Source of the DNA: Pseudomonas sp. CM27
GTDB lineage: Bacteria > Pseudomonadota > Gammaproteobacteria > Pseudomonadales > Pseudomonadaceae
Assembly: GCF_013179515.1 (NCBI RefSeq)
Contig: NZ_JABMCN010000003.1
Span: 15,821 to 52,870 of the forward strand
Reading direction: 5' to 3'
Length of the DNA stretch: 37,050 nucleotides
In this document: positions 31,088-37,050 of the stretch, in pieces
Layout of the letters: each line of letters starts with the position of its first letter
How positions within the stretch are numbered: the first letter of the stretch is position 1
Notes under the pieces: model-generated
What the model saw: the letters and a program-made list of their open reading frames with translations, nothing else
What the model was told of the DNA's origin: nothing
Database searches by the model: none
Position numbers and translations under genes: made by a program

Positions 31088-31542
31088 CAGGCTGTTTCCC
31101 CCTGAGCCAGGTCATGCACGGCGGCATGGATAGCGTTATAGGTGCCGCAGCGGCACAGGTTGACCATCGCCGCTTCGATCTGCGCGTCACTGGGTTTGGG
31201 GGTGTGCTTGAGCAGCGCCGTGGCCGCCATCACCTGGCCAGACTGGCAGTAGCCGCACTGGGCCACCTGGTGCTCGACCCAGGCGGCGACCACGCGCTTG
31301 CCGACCGCATCGGCCTCGATCGCTTCGATGGTGGTGACCTCGCGCCCGACCACTCCGGCCACCGGGGTAACGCAGGCGCGCACCACATTGCCGTCCACCA
31401 GCACCGAGCAGGCGCCGCACTGGGCCAGGCCGCAGCCATACTTGGTGCCGGTCAGGCCCAGGTCATCGCGAATTACCCACAACAAGGGCGTGTCGGCGTC
31501 CGCCTCGACCTGATAGGTCTTCTGGTTGATGCGTAGTTCCAT
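31087..31542 (-). CDS. 2Fe-2S subunit of the molybdenum oxidoreductase (IorA-like)
   Basis: A 151-residue electron-transfer subunit with two [2Fe-2S] sites. The plant-ferredoxin site is Cys37, Cys42, Cys45 and Cys57 (YGCGLAQCGACSV ... RAC). The C-terminal site is Cys96, Cys99, Cys130 and Cys132 (QCGYCQSGQ ... LCRCGTY). It has no signal and is probably exported with the Tat-targeted Mo subunit as a complex. It is the first gene of the operon and overlaps the next start by one base (TGATG). A CAGGTGA ribosome site lies upstream. Confidence 0.95.
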   Translation of the reverse strand: MELRINQKTYQVEADADTPLLWVIRDDLGLTGTKYGCGLAQCGACSVLVDGNVVRACVTPVAGVVGREVTTIEAIEADAVGKRVVAAWVEHQVAQCGYCQSGQVMAATALLKHTPKPSDAQIEAAMVNLCRCGTYNAIHAAVHDLAQGETA

Positions 31543-31800
31543 GGTTCACCTGCCATTCACGGTTGCTGTCGCTGTGTTTTTTGCCTGGGGAATACGTTGT
31601 TCTCCAGTGCAGAAACGCTAGCACACCTCTACGACCGCGCGTCCCTTGACCGGGCGGCGGCAGAGGATCGGGCAAGCAATCCGGTGAAATGCGCAAGCCT
31701 GCGGCCGCGCTGCGTTCAGATGCGGGGAGGACTTCCTGCGTGAAAACCCGGATAATGCCGGCCAATTTCGTTTTGCACGCTTAAATCACGGTAAACCCGC

Positions 31801-33987
31801 ATGGAAATCAAGGTCAATTTTCTCGACAATCTCCGTCTAGAAGCCAAGTTCGACGACTTCACGGTGATCGCCGACCAGCCGATCCGTTACAAGGGCGATG
31901 GTTCGGCCCCAGGCCCGTTCGACTACTTCCTGGCGTCCTCGGCCTTGTGCGCGGCTTACTTCGTCAAGTTGTACTGCCAGACCCGCGACATCCCCACCGA
32001 AAACATCCGCCTGTCGCAGAACAACATCGTCGACCCGGAAAACCGCTACAACCAGATTTTCAAGATCCAGGTGGAGCTGCCCGAGGACATTTCCGAGAAG
32101 GACCGCCAGGGCATCCTGCGCTCCATCGACCGCTGCACGGTCAAGAAGGTGGTGCAGACCGGCCCGGAATTCGTCATCGAAGTGGTCGACAACCTCGATG
32201 CCGATGCCCAGGGGCTGCTGATGCCGGTGTCGGACACCAGCACCTACATTCCCGGCAAGGACCTGCCGCTGGAGCAGACCATCGCCAACATGTCCGCCAT
32301 TCTCGCCGGGCTGGGCATGAAGATCGAGATCGCTTCGTGGCGCAATATCGTGCCTAACGTGTGGTCGCTGCATGTACGCGATGCGCAGTCGCCGATGTGC
32401 TTCACCAACGGCAAAGGCTCGACCAAAGAGGCCGCGCTGGCCTCGGCGTTGGGCGAATTCATCGAGCGCCTGAACTGCAACTTCTTCTACAACGACCAGT
32501 TCTGGGGCGAAGACCTGGCCAACGCGTCGTTCGTGCATTACCCGAACGAGCAGTGGTTCATGCCTGGCCCACGCGATGCGCTGCCGGCCGAAATCCTCGA
32601 TGCGCACTGCCTCGAGGTCTATAACCCGGATGGCGAGCTGCGTGGCTCGCACCTGTACGACACCAACTCGGGCAACAAGGCGCGCGGCATCTGCTCGCTG
32701 CCGTTCGTGCGCCAGTCCGACCAGCAGGTGGTGTACTTCCCGTCCAACCTTATCGAAAACCTGTTCCTCAGCAACGGCATGAGCGCCGGCAACACCCTGG
32801 CCGAGGCGCAGGTGCAGTGCTTGTCGGAAATCTTCGAGCGCGCGGTCAAACGCGAAATCCTTGAAGGCGAGCTGTGCCTGCCGGACGTACCGCAGGAGGT
32901 GCTGGCCAAGTACCCGGCCATCGTCGCCGGTATCCAGGGGCTGGAAGAGCAGGGGTTCCCGGTGCTGGTGAAAGATGCCTCGCTGGGCGGTGAGTTCCCG
33001 GTCATGTGCGTGACCCTGATGAACCCGCGTACCGGCGGCGTGTTCGCCTCGTTCGGCGCCCACCCTAGCCTTGAAGTGGCGCTGGAGCGCAGCCTTACCG
33101 AACTGCTGCAGGGCCGCAGCTTCGAGGGCCTGAACGACCTGCCGCAGCCCACCTTCGAAAGCCACGCGCTGACCGAGCCGAACAACTTCGTCGAGCACTT
33201 CATCGATTCCAGCGGTGTGGTGTCGTGGCGCTTCTTCAGTGCCAAGGCCGACTTCGAGTTCGTGGAGTGGGACTTCTCCGGCCACGGTGAGGATTCCAAC
33301 CTCCAGGAAGCCGCCACCCTGTTTGGTATCCTCGAAGCGCTGGACAAGGAAGTGTACATGGCGGTGTATGACAACCTTGGCGCCACCGCGTGCCGCATTC
33401 TGGTGCCTGGTTATTCGGAAATCTACCCGGTCGAGGACCTGATCTGGGACAACACCAATCGCGCCCTGTCGTTCCGTGCCGACATCCTCAACCTGCACAG
33501 CCTCGATAGCCGCTCGCTGAAGCTGCTGCTCAAGCGCCTGGACAACTGTGACGTCGATGACTACACCACCATCACCACGCTGATCGGCGTGGAGTTCGAC
33601 GAGAACACGGTGTGGGGGCAATTGACCATTCTTGAGCTGAAGCTGCTGATCTGCCTGGCGGTGCAGCGTTTTGAAGATGCCAAGGAACTGGTCGAGGCGT
33701 TCCTGCAGTTCAACGACAATACCGTCGAGCGCGGCCTGTTCTACCAGGCCCTGAACGTGGTGCTGGAAGTGCAACTGGACGACGAGCTGGAAATGGTCGA
33801 CTACGAAGCCAACTTCCGCCGCATGTTCGGCAACCCGCGCATGGACGCGGTGCTGGGATCGGTGGACGGCAGCGTGCGTTTCCACGGCCTCACCCCTACC
33901 AGCATGAAGCTCGAAGGCCTTGACCGCCATCTGCGCCTGATCGAAAGCTACAAGAAACTGCACGCTGCCAGGGCCAAAATGGCCTGA
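31801..33987 (+). CDS. OsmC-YcaO fusion protein
   Basis: A 728-residue cytoplasmic protein with two domains. Residues about 1-135 are OsmC-like (KVNFLDNLRLEAKFDDF, the GDGSAPGPFDYFLASSALC segment and a second conserved Cys near 103). From about 155 onward it is a YcaO domain with ATP-binding elements ALGEFIERLNCNFFY and AQVQCLSEIFERAVKREI. YcaO proteins activate amide backbones with ATP, and the E. coli-type YcaO is linked to beta-methylthiolation of ribosomal protein S12. OsmC proteins are thiol peroxidases. The fused form is common in proteobacteria. It lacks the proline-rich C-terminus of azoline-forming YcaO proteins and no precursor peptide is seen, so a housekeeping role is more likely than RiPP synthesis. 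The divergent gap to the 2Fe-2S gene (31543-31800) shows no clear element. Confidence 0.92.
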   Translation: MEIKVNFLDNLRLEAKFDDFTVIADQPIRYKGDGSAPGPFDYFLASSALCAAYFVKLYCQTRDIPTENIRLSQNNIVDPENRYNQIFKIQVELPEDISEKDRQGILRSIDRCTVKKVVQTGPEFVIEVVDNLDADAQGLLMPVSDTSTYIPGKDLPLEQTIANMSAILAGLGMKIEIASWRNIVPNVWSLHVRDAQSPMCFTNGKGSTKEAALASALGEFIERLNCNFFYNDQFWGEDLANASFVHYPNEQWFMPGPRDALPAEILDAHCLEVYNPDGELRGSHLYDTNSGNKARGICSLPFVRQSDQQVVYFPSNLIENLFLSNGMSAGNTLAEAQVQCLSEIFERAVKREILEGELCLPDVPQEVLAKYPAIVAGIQGLEEQGFPVLVKDASLGGEFPVMCVTLMNPRTGGVFASFGAHPSLEVALERSLTELLQGRSFEGLNDLPQPTFESHALTEPNNFVEHFIDSSGVVSWRFFSAKADFEFVEWDFSGHGEDSNLQEAATLFGILEALDKEVYMAVYDNLGATACRILVPGYSEIYPVEDLIWDNTNRALSFRADILNLHSLDSRSLKLLLKRLDNCDVDDYTTITTLIGVEFDENTVWGQLTILELKLLICLAVQRFEDAKELVEAFLQFNDNTVERGLFYQALNVVLEVQLDDELEMVDYEANFRRMFGNPRMDAVLGSVDGSVRFHGLTPTSMKLEGLDRHLRLIESYKKLHAARAKMA

Positions 33988-34003
33988 CCGCAGCTGCATC
34001 CAG

Positions 34004-34040
34004 CCGCTCCTACAGGGATCATGTGGTCCCTGTGGAGCGG
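34004..34040. repeat. REP-like hairpin after the OsmC-YcaO gene
   Basis: CCGCTCC-T-ACAGGGA (34004-34018) pairs with TCCCTGTGGAGCGG (34027-34040) with one bulged base and an eight-base loop. It lies 17 bases after the stop codon. It is probably a terminator of REP origin. The remaining ~215 bases up to the methyltransferase gene show nothing recognisable. Confidence 0.65.
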
Positions 34041-34257
34041 GCTTGCCGGCGAATCCGATATCACCGCCAACAATCAATGCCAAAGTCATATGAAGGGCCG
34101 GGCATACCTCATATAACGCCTCGATCTTGTCCCTATCCCTATTTCGTCTTGCCGCTGCGCCTGCCAAAGGCGTAGCTTTCTGCACCCATCCTTTTGATCC
34201 ACCGGCGCATACACCGCCAGAAGGACCTCGGCCGCGCACAACAAGAAGGCGCAGACC

Positions 34258-35073
34258 ATGAGCACCCCTTTGGACAACAATGCCCTGAAAACCCGCCAAC
34301 AAGCCGCTTGGGCAAGTGGTGATTACGCGGTAATCGGCACCACTCTGCAGCTGGTTGGCGAACGCCTGGCCGAGGCCTGTGACCTACGCTGGGACGAGCA
34401 GGTGCTGGACGTTGCCGCCGGCAACGGCAACGCCACCCTGGCCGCTGCCCGGCGCGGCTGTCGCGTTACCTCCACCGATTACGTGCCCGAACTGCTCAAG
34501 CGCGGCGAAGAACGGGCGCGGGCCGAGCACCTGAACGTGGTGTTCCAGGCCGCCGATGCCGAAGCCTTGCCATTCGCCGATGGCAGTTTCGATGCAGTGC
34601 TGTCCACCTTCGGTGTGATGTTCGCCCCCGACCAGGCCCAAGCCGCGCGCGAGCTGGCGCGGGTGTGCCGGCCCGGTGGTCGCATCGGCCTGGCCAACTG
34701 GACCCCGCAAGGCTTCGTAGGCCAGATGTTCAAGACCCTTGGCCGGCATGTACCACCGCCCGCCGGGGCTTTGCCGCCTTCGCGCTGGGGCGATGAGGCC
34801 CAGCTGCGCGTGATGTTCGAGGGGGCGCATGGCGAATTGAACGTCAGCCGCCAGCACTTCAATTTCCGCTACCGCTCGGCAGCGCACTTCATCGAGGTTT
34901 TCCGGACATGGTACGGGCCGGTGCACAAGGCGTTCGCCGCTTTGGAGCCGGAGGCGGCCAAGGCGTTGGAGCGTGATCTGGCTGAATTGTTGGATGCAAA
35001 CAATGTGGGTGGCCCATCGTCGCTGGTGGTGCCGAGTGAGTATCTCGAGGTGGTGGTCACTCGAGAGCGTTAG
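34258..35073 (+). CDS. Class I SAM-dependent methyltransferase
   Basis: A 271-residue methyltransferase with the Rossmann-like SAM site: motif I VLDVAAGNGNATLAAARRG (about 49-67), motif II TSTDYVPELLKRG, motif III around AADAEALPFADGSFDAVLSTFGVMF, and a post-motif RVCRPGGRIGLANW. These are the features of the UbiE/type-11 group acting on small molecules. ATG 34258 has AAGGCG upstream. Its last 17 bases overlap the end of the convergent DUF6708-like gene. No pathway neighbours are visible. Confidence 0.93.
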   Translation: MSTPLDNNALKTRQQAAWASGDYAVIGTTLQLVGERLAEACDLRWDEQVLDVAAGNGNATLAAARRGCRVTSTDYVPELLKRGEERARAEHLNVVFQAADAEALPFADGSFDAVLSTFGVMFAPDQAQAARELARVCRPGGRIGLANWTPQGFVGQMFKTLGRHVPPPAGALPPSRWGDEAQLRVMFEGAHGELNVSRQHFNFRYRSAAHFIEVFRTWYGPVHKAFAALEPEAAKALERDLAELLDANNVGGPSSLVVPSEYLEVVVTRER

Positions 35074-35938
35074 CAGGCGCGCTTTCAAAAGCCTCAGCGG
35101 GTGGCGCCGCTGCGCGAACATTGAAGAGCTTGCAGACGAAGTACCAGGCAATGGCGACTGTGAGGTTGTAAGGGAACAGAACGGCCCAGAATGGCAATTG
35201 CCAGTTCTTTTTGCCCTGCATTTCTCCCGGCTCGCCGGTTCGCCATGGGGCATAGTGGCGCCAGGCTTCCGCCGGGGTCAGGCAGATCGCGTGCAGGGGC
35301 TTGTGCCACCAGTTGGGTTCGCCTGGCGGGGGAAGTTTGTCCGGGCCGTGGTCCATGAAGTGGCGAAGGTATTCCCAGACTTCGGCGACGTACTGAATGT
35401 CGGATTCGGTGGGCGAGTTACTGTCGACCCACAGGCAGTCTTTCTGGTGCAGGCTGCCATCTTCTCGGCGAGGGGCGAAGGCTAAGGCGTAGCTGGTGGT
35501 AAAGGATGATCCACCGAATTCAGTGCGTTTGAATCGGCCTCCCCTGATGTTGTTCCAATCAAAAGTGAATAGTTTTCCGAAGCGTTTATAATAGATTTTT
35601 TGTGTTGTCCTATTCAGGTAGATGTCAGAAAGCTTTTTTATATAGATTATTCTATAGGCTAGGAAAGGTGTAAAAATAAAAGGTACTATAATCTGCGCTA
35701 CCAGAAATGCGTAGGCGCCCTCTAGCTCATAGTTGGTTGTGTCATCTAAAAGAAGAGTGTACACAAATATTGCAGTAGCTAGGCACATTGCCGTGTACAT
35801 TTTCCCCATAAATACTGAGTCAGTAACCCATGGATTTCTCAAGCGCAGGAAGAAGCTGGTGGAATCAACTAGCTGGTCTGAGATTTTAGGTTCTATGTCG
35901 TTTTTTTGATGGGGGTTGAATAACCATATGGTTGCCAT
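35057..35938 (-). CDS. DUF6708-like membrane protein
   Basis: A 293-residue protein with two N-terminal membrane segments (about 47-64 and 76-97), a soluble middle (FGKLFTFDWNNIRGGRFKRTEFGG, EVWEYLRHFMDHGP) and a hydrophobic C-terminal stretch (WAVLFPYNLTVAIAWYFVC). I recognise it as DUF6708-like; function is unknown, but members often lie beside type VI secretion effectors. Its start is three bases after the upstream gene's stop, and the ribosome site GAGGTG overlaps that stop, so it is made together with the putative effector and may be its immunity or accessory protein. Its N-terminal half lies in AT-rich DNA. It overlaps the methyltransferase gene convergently by 17 bases. Confidence 0.75.
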   Translation of the reverse strand: MATIWLFNPHQKNDIEPKISDQLVDSTSFFLRLRNPWVTDSVFMGKMYTAMCLATAIFVYTLLLDDTTNYELEGAYAFLVAQIIVPFIFTPFLAYRIIYIKKLSDIYLNRTTQKIYYKRFGKLFTFDWNNIRGGRFKRTEFGGSSFTTSYALAFAPRREDGSLHQKDCLWVDSNSPTESDIQYVAEVWEYLRHFMDHGPDKLPPPGEPNWWHKPLHAICLTPAEAWRHYAPWRTGEPGEMQGKKNWQLPFWAVLFPYNLTVAIAWYFVCKLFNVRAAAPPAEAFESAPANALE

Positions 35939-35941
35939 GCG

Positions 35942-37050
35942 TCACCTCTCGATACAGAATTGGGTATTTAGCTTTAATCGTGTGGCTAATCCATGATTTA
36001 GATGATAGTTGATTGTTAGTCTTGCGCTTTTGGTTGCTTTTTTTTGGGTCTTGTAATGGAGTACTAAGCCAGCTGGTGTTATATAGCATATTGGTAGCGT
36101 GGTAATCGTTGTTGTATGTCCATCACGATCGCTGGACTCCAACGCTCCTGACCATTCGCTTTGTTCGAGCATGAAGTTTGGCAGCAATATGGTGAATTCT
36201 ATTGTGGGCGTGGCCTGTGATACTTGACTGTGTATAATTGTTGCCCAGTCCGGGGTAGGCCATTGGCTGTTTACGCTAAGGTCTGTGGTAAGCCCTTCTA
36301 GACCTAATTGTGTAGAGTGATCCAGCGAAAGTGCTAATGGAGCATATGTCTCAGAATGCCATGATTCGATTTCCATAATTATGTTATCGAAGCGAGGAAG
36401 TTTTTGCTCAAAGTCTAGAGTCAAGTCAGGGCGGATTTCGCCATCGCTTTGTCTGGTTCCAAAAATACATCTGCTCGCCCATAACTCTATCGGGCTGTGT
36501 AAGCGTTCATGCGCCTTGGAATAGAGATATAGCCCTCCTGCCATAAGAGAGGCTCCCATCAACACTACACCCGCTGCGGCCCAGCCTGCGAAAGGTATAA
36601 AAAATGTCGGACCAGCGATGGCAAGGCTCCCCTCTAATATGAGGGCGGAGCCTATGGCACTTACCGCGCCGCCGGTAATATTATATAGACCGGTAACTGA
36701 ATTACCGTTTTGTGATTGGCGCCATCCCTTGGTAAAGTCAGATAGAAGGCCCAGTATTATCGCCGGGTAGCCTGATGCTCTCGCGAACAGGTGACTATTG
36801 AGTAGCGTGATGATTCCCTTGCCGAAGGCAATACCTGGCGCCATTGGGCTAAGCCTCGAGATTACAACTCTTTGCGCTGCCCTTACGCTGACCAATGTTG
36901 CCGCCGCTGCACCGATCACGCCGAAAATGGATGAAGCAAACCCCATCGCGTATTCCGGGGCATCGCTCTTCTGCAGGCTGTTATAGGCCGTCTTCAGCGA
37001 CAGCACGTTGAACCACAGCATCCCCGCGTTCAAACCGCCTCCGCCGCCAG
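35942..37050 (-). CDS. C-terminal part of a large membrane-inserting protein, probable type VI effector
   Basis: The frame is open to the right edge, so at least 369 codons are the C-terminal end of a longer protein; a Gly-rich stretch lies just at the edge. It has several hydrophobic segments ([71 protein letters not shown]) followed by a ~190-residue soluble C-terminal domain. This arrangement and the phrase [19 protein letters not shown] remind me of 'T6SS effector BTH_I2691 family' / VasX-like proteins, which insert into membranes of rival cells. GC drops sharply (about 45 %), which suggests transfer. The N-terminus with any targeting domain is not visible, so the assignment is moderate. 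Confidence 0.65.
   Translation of the reverse strand, partial: GGGGGLNAGMLWFNVLSLKTAYNSLQKSDAPEYAMGFASSIFGVIGAAAATLVSVRAAQRVVISRLSPMAPGIAFGKGIITLLNSHLFARASGYPAIILGLLSDFTKGWRQSQNGNSVTGLYNITGGAVSAIGSALILEGSLAIAGPTFFIPFAGWAAAGVVLMGASLMAGGLYLYSKAHERLHSPIELWASRCIFGTRQSDGEIRPDLTLDFEQKLPRFDNIIMEIESWHSETYAPLALSLDHSTQLGLEGLTTDLSVNSQWPTPDWATIIHSQVSQATPTIEFTILLPNFMLEQSEWSGALESSDRDGHTTTITTLPICYITPAGLVLHYKTQKKATKSARLTINYHLNHGLATRLKLNTQFCIER

Noticed and set aside
31801..33987. YcaO gene as a sign of an azoline-peptide (RiPP) cluster
   Set aside because: No precursor peptide, E1-like partner or dehydrogenase is nearby, the YcaO domain is fused to OsmC and it lacks the proline-rich C-terminal end.
31837..34302. 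821-codon minus-strand frame
   Set aside because: Antisense to the OsmC-YcaO gene; composition is His/Gln/Arg-rich without any recognisable motif.
1..37050. CRISPR arrays, tRNA and rRNA genes, transposases, phage genes
   Set aside because: No regularly spaced repeats, no cloverleaf candidates, no recognisable transposase, integrase or phage structural motif were found.

Overview
The window looks like chromosome from a fluorescent Pseudomonas, most probably the P. putida group. The DNA is GC-rich (about 60-66 % by eye over most of its length). It carries several P. putida-style REP palindromes (GTAGGAGCGGCTTTGTG type). Its gene content is typical of that group: a second argC, an OsmC-YcaO fusion, an isoquinoline oxidoreductase-type molybdenum enzyme with a triheme cytochrome, and many LysR/AraC regulators. 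No rRNA, tRNA, CRISPR array or transposase was seen. Every functional name below is read from motifs and family memory; no database search was run.

Layout. (1) 1-6751 is a catabolic cluster. On the minus strand there is a flavin reductase plus LLM (luciferase-like) monooxygenase unit, and a DUF1185 / alpha/beta hydrolase / aldehyde dehydrogenase / second flavin reductase unit that runs off the left edge. An NCS1 permease is transcribed the other way. The enzyme set matches the logic of trigonelline (Tgn) and uracil (Rut) oxidative ring opening, so uptake and opening of an N-heterocycle is the likely job. All three promoters carry the same near-palindromic operator (core ATGGTATACCAT) placed over the -10 box, so one regulator, not in the window, probably controls everything. 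(2) 7040-7789 is an orphan Rhs-core protein with lower GC. (3) 7929-10022 is a type II NADH dehydrogenase-like flavoprotein divergent from an Rrf2 regulator; a 20-bp motif occurs twice between them. (4) 10068-15571 is an AraC regulator divergent from an AhpD-like protein, an acyl-CoA dehydrogenase-fold enzyme lacking the usual catalytic glutamate, and a three-gene ABC importer of the nitrate/sulfonate type with a Tat-exported binding protein. This is probably an organosulfur (or similar anion) scavenging operon.

(5) 15682-22915 is a mixed region: GNAT acetyltransferase and argC, a LysR regulator, a large nested palindrome, a 4-oxalocrotonate tautomerase-like protein with an SDR protein lacking the catalytic Tyr, a divergent LysR regulator, a small exported protein, an SH3 / coiled-coil / membrane protein and a VOC protein. 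(6) 23232-27460 holds a BCCT transporter, an unknown small protein, a DUF1289 protein, a LysE-type exporter and a periplasmic solute-binding protein. (7) 27476-31542 is a periplasmic molybdenum hydroxylase: 2Fe-2S subunit, Tat-exported Mo subunit and triheme cytochrome c. It is divergent from an OsmC-YcaO fusion gene (31801-33987). (8) 34258-35073 is a methyltransferase. From about 35500 to 36950 the DNA is clearly AT-richer and holds a DUF6708-like membrane protein and the C-terminal part of a large membrane protein that resembles type VI secretion effectors of the BTH_I2691/VasX kind. This is probably an acquired effector island that continues past the right edge.

The most interesting points are the coordinated ring-opening cluster with its shared operator and duplicated flavin reductase, the probable effector island at the right end, the paired Rrf2-type sites, the catalytic-residue losses in the SDR and acyl-CoA dehydrogenase-like proteins, and the nested palindrome at 18523-18652.
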